Origin: CAVSNH01 sp963729275
GTDB lineage: Bacteria > Actinomycetota > Acidimicrobiia > Acidimicrobiales > RAAP-2
Length of the DNA: 64,000 bases
Assembly (NCBI GenBank): GCA_963729275.1
Contig: CAVSNH010000003.1
Span: forward strand, 496,001 to 560,000
Direction of reading: 5' to 3'
A model generated the notes under the pieces. It saw only the letters and a program-made list of their open reading frames with translations. It did not search any database and was not told the origin of the DNA. This document shows positions 9,477 through 18,374 of this stretch, in pieces. Positions within the stretch are counted from its first letter, which is position 1, and every line of letters begins with the position of its first letter. The translations under genes were made by a program, and so were the position numbers.

Positions 9477-10251
9477 GTCTGGGCGCCCGACTCGGTATCT
9501 CCGGCGGTGGACGACCCGTCACCTCGTGCCATCGCATTCGGCACCACCGTGTGGATGGCGGTCGGGGGACCGACCCGGTCCCGTCATCCTCGATCCGCCC
9601 GTCTCGCATCCGCACCAGGCGCGAGGCGAACTCCGCCACTGTCTGGTTGTGGGTGACCATCAGGATCGACTGGCCGCCGGCGTGGAGCCGGCGGAACAGC
9701 TGCATGATCTCCAGTCCACCGTCGGTGTCCAGCGCGCCCGTCGGTTCGTCGGCCAGTAGCAGCGTGGGAGTGTTGGCCAGAGCCCTGGCGATGGCAAGGC
9801 GTTGCCGCTGGCCGCCGGAGAGTGACGCCGGCGCACTGCTGTGCTTGTCGGCCAGGCCGAGGAGGTCCAGCAGATCCCGGCCCCTGCTCTCGGCCTGCCG
9901 CCTCCCAACGCCGGCAACCAGCGCGGGCAAGGCCACGTTCTCCAGCACCGTCATGCTCTCGAGCAGATTGAAGAACTGGAAGACGATGCCGATGTGCTGT
10001 CGGCGCATACGCGCCAGATCGTTCTCGTCCATGTCACCCAAGACCTCGCCCGCCACGACCAGGTCACCCTCGTTCGGAGTGTCCAAGCCGGCCACCAGGT
10101 TGAGCAGGGTCGACTTCCCGCAGCCCGAGGGACCCATGATGGCCACGAACTCCTGGCTGTCCATGGTGAGGTTCAGACCCCGAAGGGCCCGGACCGGTGC
10201 TTCGTCGGACTCGTAAGTCTTCCTGACCCCCCAGGCCTCGAGGACCGTCAT
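9469..10251 (-). CDS. ABC transporter ATP-binding protein, LolD/MacB type
   Basis: 260 residues, intact. Walker A GPSGCGKST near residue 41, Q-loop FQFFNLLESMTV, signature LSGGQRQRLAIARALA, Walker B LLLADEPTGALD and H-loop MVTHN are all present. The LLADEPTGALD form is typical of ATPases that drive FtsX-like permeases for export of lipids, peptides or drugs. The permease partner is divergent at 10464. The last 30 residues are an Arg/Pro-rich tail not usual in the family, perhaps from local end drift. The gene overlaps the kinase start by 8 bp, linking sensing with transport. Confidence 0.95.
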   Translation of the reverse strand: MTVLEAWGVRKTYESDEAPVRALRGLNLTMDSQEFVAIMGPSGCGKSTLLNLVAGLDTPNEGDLVVAGEVLGDMDENDLARMRRQHIGIVFQFFNLLESMTVLENVALPALVAGVGRRQAESRGRDLLDLLGLADKHSSAPASLSGGQRQRLAIARALANTPTLLLADEPTGALDTDGGLEIMQLFRRLHAGGQSILMVTHNQTVAEFASRLVRMRDGRIEDDGTGSVPRPPSTRWCRMRWHEVTGRPPPEIPSRAPRRD

Positions 10252-10463
10252 GCTCCCTCCTGATCCGGTATAGGCCCAGTGTTGTCACCGGCAGCGGCCA
10301 GGCGCCAGATCTCATGGCGGGCAACTCGAACCTGGGATCGAGGGTAGGGAAGCGCCGAGGCCGGACCAATGGTGATGGCTGGTGTCGGGGAGGGGGGTGG
10401 GCACCACCGTCGTTCGGTCGGTTCCCCCTTGGACACAGGCGTGTCGTGCGGACACTGACCTCG

Positions 10464-13020
10464 ATGGCGAGTTCGACCCTGGGCGTGGCCTGGTACTGCC
10501 TGCGTGTCACCTTCCGGGCCCATCGACGTTCCTATGCCGCCATCGCCCTGCTCATCGGGCTGCTGGGCGGGCTGTCCATGGCGTCGGTGGCCGCCGCCCG
10601 GAGGACCCAATCTTCCTACCCGGCTCTGTTGGCCGCCTCCCACACGTCCCAGGTGTTCGTAGTCTCCTCGATCCTCAATCCCCTGTTGGGCTCCGACACG
10701 GGATACAACGCCCCTGTTGTGGCCCGCTTGGCCCGCCTTCCCCACGTGGTGCGGGCGGCCAGCGAGGTCGGCGTGAACGTCTATCCCGTCGGCGCGAACG
10801 ACGCGCCGATCCCGGTACCGGGCTCACCGCCGGAGGCGGGCGACGGTGTGGGCAGCCTCGGTGGGGAATTCTTCAGCCAGGATCGACTGAGCGCGGTCGA
10901 GGGCCGGCTCGCCAACCCGGCCCGGGCCGACGAGATCGACGTGGACCCGCAGGTAGCCAAGGCGGTCGGCTGGCATGTCGGCCAGCGCGTCCGGATGGGC
11001 GTCTACACCAACGCCCAGACCAACCTGCCCGCTTTCGGCACCGCGGGGGTCAAGCCCAACCGGGTCGTCACCGTCACCGTAGTGGGCCTGGCCATCGAGC
11101 CTCACCAGGTGGTGGAGGACGACACCGACTACTCGCCGTCGCTGGCTGTCTTCACGCCCGCCTTCACTGCCGGCCTCATCCGGTGCTGTGTCAACTACGC
11201 GGGCACCAGCTTCGAGGTGTCTGATGGCAGCACCGGCGTCGACTCGGTGGTCTCGGCACTCCCGACAGTGCTGCCCATGCTGTATCCGACCACGATCACC
11301 GTCGGCGTCGCAACAGCCAAGGCCGAGCGGGCCATCAAGCCCGAGTCGATCGCCCTCGGCGTTTTCGGCGGCATCGCCGGCCTGGCCGCCCTCCTCATCG
11401 CCTTCCAGCTGATCGGCCGCCAGTTGCGCCGACTGCGCCCGCAGGCCGAGGTGTTGCGGGCGGTCGGGGCCGGCCCGGTGGCGGTCGCCGCCCCAGGCGT
11501 CCTGGGGGCGGTGGTGGCGTCGACCGCCGGCGCGCTGTTGGCTCTGGCCCTGGCCGTGAGCCTCTCCCCGCTGGCCCCGCTCGGCCCGGTACGGCCCATC
11601 TATCCCGACCCCGGGATCTCGGCGGACTGGACCGTCCTCGGCCTCGGCTCGGCCAGCCTCTTCGTCCTGACGGTGGCTGCCGCCGCGGTCATGGCGGTCC
11701 GTGCCGCTCCCCATAGGTCGAGGACCCGGCCCTCGGTGGTCGGGGCGGGAGCGACCGTGGCCCGCGCCGCCGCCGCCGGGTCCCGCCCCGGCCGTGACCG
11801 GGATCCACTTCGCCCTGGACCCGGGGACCACCGACGCCGTGCCGGTGCGCTCAGCCATCCTCGGCGCCACGTTGGCGGTGGTCGTCCTGGTCAGCACGGT
11901 GGTCTTCGGAGCCAGCCTCGACCACCTGGTCGCCACCCCGGCGCTCTACGGGTGGAACTGGGACTACGTCCTCGACGCCGGCGCCTTCGGCGGGAACGTC
12001 CCGGGGACCCAGGCGACCCGCCTGCTGGGCGCAGACCGGTATGTGACCGCCTGGTCGGGGGTGTACTTCGCCCAGCTGGGCATCGACGGACAGGTGGTGG
12101 GCGTTATGGGAGAGGACCCGGGGGCAGCCGTCCAGCCGCCGATCCTCTCCGGCCACGATCTGGAGTCGGGAGACCAGGTCGTGCTCGGGGCCATCACCCT
12201 GGCCCAACTCCACAAGCGGGTGGGCGACACCGTCGAGGTGAACAACGGTGGGTCGCACGCCGTGCGGCTCCGGATCGTGGGCACTGCCACCATGCCCACC
12301 ATGGGGTCGCCGGGCTCGATCCACCCCGAGATGGGTACTGGCATGCTAATGCCGACCGACCTGATCCCGCCGGCGGCACGGAACCCCTTTCACCTTCCCG
12401 GCAGTGGTGGACCCGAAGCCGTGCTCGTGAGGGTCAAGGGCGGGTTGCCCGTCGGCAGCATCCCGTCGAGCTCCACCGCAATCGCCGCGCCGATCGCCAC
12501 GGGGGATCCGGCGGTGCGCTCGCTCGTGCGGATCGGAGACCAGCTGACCAACAACTTCGACTTCGGCGTGACGGTCTCGCCGGTGCTGCGGCCGGCCGAG
12601 ATCGTGAACTACCGCTCTCTCGGGACGACGCCGGCCATCTTGGGCGGCGCACTGGCCGTGGGCGCAGTGAGCGCCCTGGGCCTCACACTGGTGGCCTCGG
12701 TCCGTCGGCGCCGTCGGGAGCTGGCGCTGCTCAAGACGCTCGGATTCACTGGCCCCCAGCTGGCCTCGGTCGTGAGCTGGCAGGCGAGCGTGGCCGTCGG
12801 GCTGGGAACCACGGTGGGTCTACCTGTCGGCATCGTCGTCGGCCGCGCCTTGTGGACTCTCTTCGCCGAGAGCATCGACGCCGTGCCCAGCCCAGTCGTG
12901 CCCATCTCGTACCTGGTGGTCATCGCCGCCGGAACCCTGGTGCTGGCCAACGTGGTAGCCACGCTGCCAGGGCGCATGGCTGCTCGCACGTCGACCGCGC
13001 TGCTCCTGCGATCGGAGTGA
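10464..13020 (+). pseudogene. FtsX-like ABC transporter permease, one frameshift
   Basis: From ATG 10464 the protein begins with a membrane anchor (SYAAIALLIGLLGGLSMASV), an extracellular loop, then FtsX-type helices (LGVFGGIAGLAALLIAFQLI and further). Near 11770, in a GCC-repeat, the frame shifts and continues AVTGIHFALDPGTTDAVPVR to the end at 13020, including the second FtsX core: SALGLTLVASVRRRRRELAL then LKTLGFTGPQLASVVSWQAS. Total about 850 residues with two FtsX domains, the usual size for such permeases. The single +1 change in a repeat suggests either recent decay or a sequencing slip. Partner ATPase: the divergent gene at 9469. Confidence 0.87.
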
Positions 13021-13178
13021 ATCGTGCCGGTCGATCCGGGTCCCGGAACTCCGGACCACGCGACGGCGTCCAGCAATTGGAAGAGCGTCTGCTCCGGGGT
13101 CTCACGCTGGACGATGTCCCTGTCCTGAACCGATCTCTCGAGACGATCATCCGAAACATGACCCCGACGCCGTGAGGT

Positions 13179-13313
13179 TCATCGGACGCACTCCGGTTCC
13201 GTTGAGGAGTCGTAGCTCCCGAGTTCTCTCCACCCCAAGGGCCCTAGGGCCGCCGCATAGAAAGCCAAAGAGCGCTGCACGTTGCTTACCGAGATGTAAA
13301 TGTGGTCAAGCAC
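13179..13313 (-). pseudogene. Truncated VOC (glyoxalase-fold) protein
   Basis: Reverse frame from GTG 13313, preceded by AAGGA, reads VLDHIYISVSNVQRSLAFY then AAALGPLGWRELGSYDSS and stops at 13179. This is the first beta-alpha unit of a vicinal-oxygen-chelate domain, with the metal-ligand His at residue 4. Normal VOC proteins are about 120-130 residues; only 44 remain. The IS1380 element begins 20 bp upstream of the start, so its promoter has also been displaced. The residual fold piece is unlikely to function. Confidence 0.65.
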
Positions 13314-13333
13314 TGTTCCTTCTTTATACCTAA

Positions 13334-15025
13334 CCCCGATCATTCATGAAGCTGATGGACCGCGTGGTCTTGATCCTTCTTGGTGAGGTCGAAGTCACTT
13401 CCAGTCGACTGAAGAGCTTGTGTCGGCTCAAGAAGTCGTCGTCAGTGCTGGCGGGACGCAAGTGTCATGACAGTTCTGGTTTCGGGTCGCGGTCCTCCAG
13501 TGGTCGAGCCCTGTCAGTGGTGCCTGCTCGAGACGTCAGGTGAGAAGAGCGATGCGCCGATGGGCCCGAACGATGGCCGGGGCGTCCGGCCAGGCGTCGA
13601 GTATCCGCACGATGAGCTGGCGGCCCGAGCGAACCTTGCGGGCGGGGGCGTGCCACAGCCGCCAGCGCAGGGTCTTCGGCTCGGCCGAGGCGAGATCGCC
13701 GGTCAGGCACAGTCGCTGGAACCACCGCACCAGGTCATGGGCGAAGCACACCTCGGCCAGCCAGGCCCGGTTGGCCTGGAGGTCGACGAAGGGGAAGCGC
13801 AGCAGGCCGGCGTCCTTCAGCCGACCGATGGCGTCTTCGATGCTGGCGTGACCACGCATGAACAGGTCCCGCCGGGACGGTGCACCGCTCTGGTCGGTGT
13901 AGTGGCCCCAGTAGCGGTACTCGAGGGAGGGGAAGAGGCTGGCCTGGGCGCCGGGGTGGAGGGGCTCGCGACGGATGACCAGGCGGGTCCGGGAAGGCCA
14001 GTGCGACAGGTCGACCAGATCGGTGACCTCAGCCACCGTCGCCCCGGTGCGATGCCTGCCGTCTTGGCGAAGGGCCGGCTTCCACCGGCTGTCGTCGTCT
14101 GCGATCTGCGAGATCGCCGCCGTGATCTGGGGATTCGAACGGGCGGCCACCGCGAAGCCGATGGTGCGGTCCCGGCACCCCCACACAAAGCCCTGGGTCG
14201 CCCCCGCCGAGTCGGCCCGCGCCACCACCGGGCGGCGGACCCCTTCGGCATCACCGGCACTGTGCCCGGCTGACACTCGCTCGGGCAGCTGGGCCAGCGC
14301 CTCATCCAGGACCACCAGGTGATCCTCGGCGCAGTTGGCCGTGGCGTTCCCCGGACGCAGGAGGGCCGAGAGCACCTCGCCGGTGGCGTCGGCGACGCAG
14401 AACATCGGATGGAAGCCGAAGCCCCGTTTGTAGTTGGGCGCCGTTCCCTCCTTGTGCTCGGAGTGGACGTCGATCAGGGAGGCATCGATGTCGAGCACGA
14501 CGGGGTCCTTGCCCCTCGTCAGCCTGGCCCGGCGCCACACCATGCCCCTCACCTCGGCGAACCCCGCCTTCACTTCGGGGAGGGTCGTCTCGCCCATGTG
14601 CTCGGTGAAGGTCCGATACAGCGTTGAGTCCGAGCACACGTCGGCGAACAGGTCGTTCTCGGCTCGCAGGTACTCGATGTCCCCGCAACTCTCGCCACCA
14701 CCGGCCAGTACCAGCATTTGGTGGACGAGAACCTTCCCCCGATTGTGCAGGGGCAGCCGCTTCCCGGTGACTGGGATGCGGGCGGAGAGGGCGGCGCCCA
14801 GGCCGAGCTGGTCGGCGAAGGTGCCTAAGGCGTGCAAACCCACGTGGGCCGCCACCTGCTCACCGCCGGGTTCCACAACCACGCGACGGGTGCTAGTAGT
14901 TTGCATGTCGGACGTGCCCTTCTGGTTGGGACTGCTGGACCTTCGACAAGCCCAGTTTCCCTAACCAGGAGGGCCTTTCCGCGGATACGCGTCCTCAGCT
15001 CACATCGGTTCGTGAATGATCGGGG
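13334..15025 (-). mobile_element. IS1380-family insertion sequence, 4-bp target duplication CTAA
   Basis: The 1692-bp element is bounded by inverted repeats CCCCGATCATTCATGAA (13334-13350) and TTCGTGAATGATCGGGG (15009-15025), 16 of 17 bases matching. It is flanked by direct CTAA copies at 13330-13333 and 15026-15029. It carries a single intact transposase. The right CTAA copy directly abuts an IS5 element. Exact ends, matching target duplications and an intact gene imply a recent, probably active insertion. Confidence 0.93.
13536..14906 (-). CDS. IS1380 family transposase
   Basis: 456 residues, uninterrupted. It shows features of IS1380 DDE transposases: GRLxLHN-like N-terminus (KRLPLHNRGKVLVHQMLVLA), the first catalytic region VVLDIDASLIDVHSEHKEG, VARADSAGATQGFVWGC with the second Asp, and the late region FMRGHASIEDAIGRLKDAGL with Glu, followed by LAEVCFAHDLVRWFQ. 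Start ATG 14906. It fills the element between the inverted repeats at 13334 and 15025. No programmed frameshift is needed. Confidence 0.96.
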   Translation of the reverse strand: MQTTSTRRVVVEPGGEQVAAHVGLHALGTFADQLGLGAALSARIPVTGKRLPLHNRGKVLVHQMLVLAGGGESCGDIEYLRAENDLFADVCSDSTLYRTFTEHMGETTLPEVKAGFAEVRGMVWRRARLTRGKDPVVLDIDASLIDVHSEHKEGTAPNYKRGFGFHPMFCVADATGEVLSALLRPGNATANCAEDHLVVLDEALAQLPERVSAGHSAGDAEGVRRPVVARADSAGATQGFVWGCRDRTIGFAVAARSNPQITAAISQIADDDSRWKPALRQDGRHRTGATVAEVTDLVDLSHWPSRTRLVIRREPLHPGAQASLFPSLEYRYWGHYTDQSGAPSRRDLFMRGHASIEDAIGRLKDAGLLRFPFVDLQANRAWLAEVCFAHDLVRWFQRLCLTGDLASAEPKTLRWRLWHAPARKVRSGRQLIVRILDAWPDAPAIVRAHRRIALLT

Positions 15026-15029
15026 CTAA

Positions 15030-16036
15030 GAGGCCGCGCGGATAGGCGCCAAGACGCGGCCCTGTCAAGGATTCCCTGCTGAGGGCCGTTGACCATCCAC
15101 CGGCTGTTGTGTTGGCCCCGAGATGATTCGGGTGCGTACCCAAACCAACAGCGACCTGTGGAGGTGCCCCACCATCATGCGCGCGTTCGATCCCGAGGTG
15201 GTTGATACCGTCTGGGCTGCCATTGGGCCCCTGCTCCCGCCCCATCCGGACACCCATCCACTGGGCTGTCATCGCACGCGGGCCTCGGACCGGGACTGCT
15301 TCGAAGTGATGCTGGTGCGTCTCGTGACTGGCTGCTCCTTCGAGGACGCCGAGCACCTCTGCGGCGACAAGGTCTCCGACACCACCGTCCGGGTCCGGCG
15401 AGACGAGTGGGTGGAGGCCGGCGTCTTCGACCGGATCGCCGAAGAGGCCATCTGTGCCTACGACAAGATCATCGGTCTCGACCTCTCCGAGGTGGCGGTC
15501 GACGGATCCATCCACAAAGCCCGAGGTGGAGGGGAAGGAACTGGTCCCAACCCCACCGATCGGGGACGGCCAGGCTGGAAGTGGTCGATCGCCACGGAGG
15601 CAGCGGGCATCCCCGTCGGCTGGACGAGTGCCGGCGCTCAGCGTCACGACTCGGTGCTCCTCGAACCGACGCTTCGGGCGCTCGGGGACCGGGGTCTGCT
15701 CGAGGGCGTCGAGACCGTGCACCTCGATCGTGGCTATGACTCGGCCGTCACCCGGGACCGGCTCCTGCGACTCGGCATCACCGACGCCCTCATCGGCAAG
15801 CGTCGCAAGGCCGGGACAGCCACGGCGAAGCGGGCCGTCCCCCTCGGACTGCGATGGCCGGTCGAGCGGACCAACTCCTGGCTCTCGAACTTCGGCCAGC
15901 TCCGCCGCAATAGTGACCGAAAACTGCATCACCGACTCGCCCAGTTCGCCCTGGCAATCGTCTTCCTCATCACTGCCAAGCTGATCGACTGGAGGAACCG
16001 CTGGTGCCCGGATTCGGTCCCTATCCGCTGATCCTC
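15030..16036 (+). mobile_element. IS5-family insertion sequence, TAA target duplication
   Basis: The ends GAGG...GCGGATAGG..CC at the left (from 15030) and its inverse ending CCTC at 16036 give imperfect terminal repeats, with GCGGATAGG (15038-15046) exactly inverted at 16020-16028. TAA flanks both sides (15027-15029 and 16037-16039), matching the TNA duplications of the IS1031 group of IS5. Total 1007 bp with one intact transposase. The left TAA is also the last three bases of the IS1380 duplication CTAA, so the two elements abut. Confidence 0.8.
15177..16031 (+). CDS. IS5 family transposase
   Basis: 284 residues from ATG 15177 (MRAFDPEVVDTVWAAIGPLL is the family's normal N-terminus; an upstream ATG at 15123 is possible). 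A DUF4096-like N-terminal domain (HPLGCHRTRASDRDCFEVML) precedes the DDE core: LSEVAVDGSIHKA (Asp), EGVETVHLDRGYDS (Asp) and RWPVERTNSWLSNFGQLRR (Glu). It ends in RWCPDSVPIR just inside the right inverted repeat, intact. Confidence 0.93.
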   Translation: MRAFDPEVVDTVWAAIGPLLPPHPDTHPLGCHRTRASDRDCFEVMLVRLVTGCSFEDAEHLCGDKVSDTTVRVRRDEWVEAGVFDRIAEEAICAYDKIIGLDLSEVAVDGSIHKARGGGEGTGPNPTDRGRPGWKWSIATEAAGIPVGWTSAGAQRHDSVLLEPTLRALGDRGLLEGVETVHLDRGYDSAVTRDRLLRLGITDALIGKRRKAGTATAKRAVPLGLRWPVERTNSWLSNFGQLRRNSDRKLHHRLAQFALAIVFLITAKLIDWRNRWCPDSVPIR

Positions 16037-16064
16037 TAAGTCGAACCCTTGGAGACGGACTCCC

Positions 16065-16502
16065 TCAGTTGGCTTGGGCCAAGCGGACGATGCAGTCCAC
16101 CCCCGACTGCCCTTTGGCGCCGGTTACCGTCCACGCCGCAGTGGCACCGGGAGCAACGGGCGAGACGTTGAGCACGGTAGTCCCGATGACAGTCGATCCG
16201 GTGCGCCGCACGAAGTCCACCACCATCTGGAAGCTCTTTTGCTCGTGGGCCGGATTCTTGACCGTCCCGGTGAAGACCCATCCGTTCGCTGTCTGCTTGC
16301 ATGGGTGCGTCGCTACGTCGCCCCGCGCGTTGTTTGCCAGTGTGAAGGGAACGCTCGCTCCTGGGGCGACAACCGAAGTGCGTGTCACCGGATTCGTCGA
16401 CGATGTCCCCGCCGACGGTGAGCTCGAACAGCCGGTCGTGATCAGTATCACGCTCACCAGGAGGACGAGGCCCACGGAACGGGTTGCAGTGGTGACGGTC
16501 AA
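16065..16502 (-). CDS. Small secreted lipoprotein with FxLYD-like beta domain
   Basis: 145 residues from TTG 16502, chosen for the upstream GGAGGG and because it gives a clean lipoprotein leader (SVGLVLLVSVILITTGC then SSSPSAG). After a Ser/Thr-rich linker comes a domain with NGWVFTGTVKNPAHEQKSFQ, VVDFVRR, and PVAPGATAAWTVTG. This order resembles FxLYD or immunoglobulin-like domains that handle additive extracytoplasmic binding, but function is unknown. Longer upstream starts are open but lack leaders. It lies just downstream of the IS5 element and opposite in direction to the nitroreductase. Confidence 0.65.
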   Translation of the reverse strand: MTVTTATRSVGLVLLVSVILITTGCSSSPSAGTSSTNPVTRTSVVAPGASVPFTLANNARGDVATHPCKQTANGWVFTGTVKNPAHEQKSFQMVVDFVRRTGSTVIGTTVLNVSPVAPGATAAWTVTGAKGQSGVDCIVRLAQAN

Positions 16503-16733
16503 GGTGTCCCTCCAGGGTTTGCCGGTGATTCGACCGAAGGCGCGCCGGGTGCGCCGCCCTCGCGCCGCCGGAAATCGTTTCGGGCAAGGGTACGCCCACA
16601 CTGACGGGCCGTGCCCGTTCATCTGCCCGCTCACCGCATATGGCTGAGTTCGTCCCCGGTCGACCATCCCACGCATAGGTCCGGCTTGCACGTCAATCAC
16701 GAGGTACGCCAGGACTAACGTGGACCAACGCCC

Positions 16734-17489
16734 ATGACCGGTCGACCCGAGCCCGAGAGCCTGCGTGCGGAGTTCGGCGCGCCCCGGCTCCTGGCGCCGG
16801 ACACCGTAGGCCTCCTCGAGGGCATCTGCACGACGCGGGCCATCCGCCGGTACACGGACGAGGATGTCCCGGAGTCGGTCCTCCGCGACATCCTCTTCGC
16901 GGCCAGCCGCGCCCCGAGCGGGTCGAACCGCCAGCCCTTTCGGTTCCTGGTGCTGACCGACGGGCCCAAGGCGCAGGCGGCCAAGGTCCTCATCGGCGAG
17001 GCCGCCCGCCAGGCCTGGGGCACGAAGCGCACGGCCGACCGCTACGACGAGGGCTCCGGCGCCGAGAGCGACTCACCCAAGGCGGCCATGGCCCGCACGA
17101 TGCAGGACTACGTCGACCACCTTGACGAAGTGCCGGTGCTCATCTTGGGTTGTCTTGTCCGACACCGGGCGCCCTATTCCGTGGAAGGCGCCTCCATCTA
17201 CCCGGCCTGCCAGAACCTGCTGTTGGCGGCCCGTGCCCTCGGTTACGGCGGCGTGATGACGAGCTGGCACCTCTTCGTCGAGACCGAGTTGCGCAAGCTG
17301 CTCGGTATTCCGGACAACGTGTTCATGGCCGCCGCCATCACCCTGGGCCGGCCCGAGGGCCACCACGGCCCCGTCCGGCGGCTTCCCTTGGGCGAGCTCG
17401 TCTTCCTCGACGAGTGGGGCGTCACCGCGCCGTTCGCCGCCGACCCGCCGGATACCCGGTACACACGCGCCGGACCGCCCGGCGGCTGA
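16734..17489 (+). CDS. Nitroreductase family FMN oxidoreductase
   Basis: 251 residues. The N-terminal CTTRAIRRYTDEDVPESVLR and AASRAPSGSNRQPFRFLV are the FMN-phosphate and ring-binding segments of the nitroreductase fold, ASIYPACQNLLLAARALGYG the dimer helix, and MAAAITLGRPEGH the late FMN loop. Expected role is NAD(P)H-dependent reduction of nitroaromatics, quinones or a related electrophile; substrate unknown. The gene is intact and monocistronic or co-transcribed with the phosphoribosyltransferase 52 bp downstream. Confidence 0.93.
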   Translation: MTGRPEPESLRAEFGAPRLLAPDTVGLLEGICTTRAIRRYTDEDVPESVLRDILFAASRAPSGSNRQPFRFLVLTDGPKAQAAKVLIGEAARQAWGTKRTADRYDEGSGAESDSPKAAMARTMQDYVDHLDEVPVLILGCLVRHRAPYSVEGASIYPACQNLLLAARALGYGGVMTSWHLFVETELRKLLGIPDNVFMAAAITLGRPEGHHGPVRRLPLGELVFLDEWGVTAPFAADPPDTRYTRAGPPGG

Positions 17490-17540
17490 GGGGCGGGTGC
17501 CGGCCGGGTGGCGCGGACCGTTTTCGTGAGAGCCGCCGGC

Positions 17541-18284
17541 GTGCCGTTCTTCGACCGCGATCGAGGCCGGCCACCAACTCGGGGAGTGTCTCCGCCAATT
17601 GTCGCTCGTCGACCCCGTTGTCCTCGGCCTTCCCCGTGGGGGGGTTCCCGTCGGCTATCAGGTGGCGGTAGCCATCGGCGCACCGTTGGACGTCATCGTC
17701 GTGCGCAAGCTCGGTGCGCCCTTCCAGCGGGAACTGGCCATGGGGGCAATCGGTGAGGGCGCCGTACGGGTACTGGAAGACGACGTCATCCGGGCGGCTG
17801 GCCTCACCGAGGAGGAGGTCGCTGAGGCCGAGGTCCGAGAGCGAGAGGAGCTCGACCGCCGGGCCCGTCGATACCGCGCCGGCGCCCCCGGTATCGGCCT
17901 CCAGGGACGCACGGCCGTCGTGGTCGACGACGGGATGGCCACCGGGTCAACAGCCCGGGCCGCATGCTCGGTGGCTCGGGCGCAGGGCGCCGACTACGTG
18001 GTGATGGCCGTCCCCGTGGCCTCGAGCCATGCCGTCGCCCAACTCGAGGGGTCAGCGACACGACGGTGGTGCTCGAGCAGCCGGAGCCGTTCTTCGCCGT
18101 CGGCCAGTGGTACGTGCGATTCGGCCAGACCTCGGATGCCGACGTCGTGGCGCTGCTCGAACGAGAGCGTGAGGCACGACCGAAGTCGCCCGGCAATGGC
18201 AGCCAACAGGACGGGACGCCTGAAATTCCCGCACGAGGGATCGGCGAGCGGCTCCGCCGGGCGGGGATGACGACCGGCTCATGA
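17541..18284 (+). pseudogene. Phosphoribosyltransferase-family protein, two frameshifts
   Basis: Reading starts GTG 17541 (PFFDRDR), shifts near 17570 to EAGHQLGECLRQLSLVDPVV, then runs VLGLPRGGVPVGYQVAVAIG, VRKLGAPFQRELAMGAIGEG and the PRPP-binding loop TAVVVDDGMATGSTARAA near residue 125. Near 18050 it shifts again to SDTTVVLEQPEPFFAVGQWY and VRFGQTSDADVVALLERERE, ending 18284. This is the stand-alone type-I PRTase family often called predicted phosphoribosyltransferase, about 220-245 residues. Two small indels disrupt it, otherwise every expected segment remains. Confidence 0.8.
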
Positions 18285-18374
18285 CTCCGCCCAACTTGAG
18301 GGCCCATGCGCAGGCCCAGTCCAGCACCAAGGGGGCTCTCCAGGGGCTCGCCGACTCTGGGCTACAACGGAGCG

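Noticed and set aside
10314..10463. Upstream extension of the ABC permease frame
   Set aside because: Arg/Gly/Trp-rich without a leader; the ATG at 10464 directly precedes the first membrane segment and fits better.
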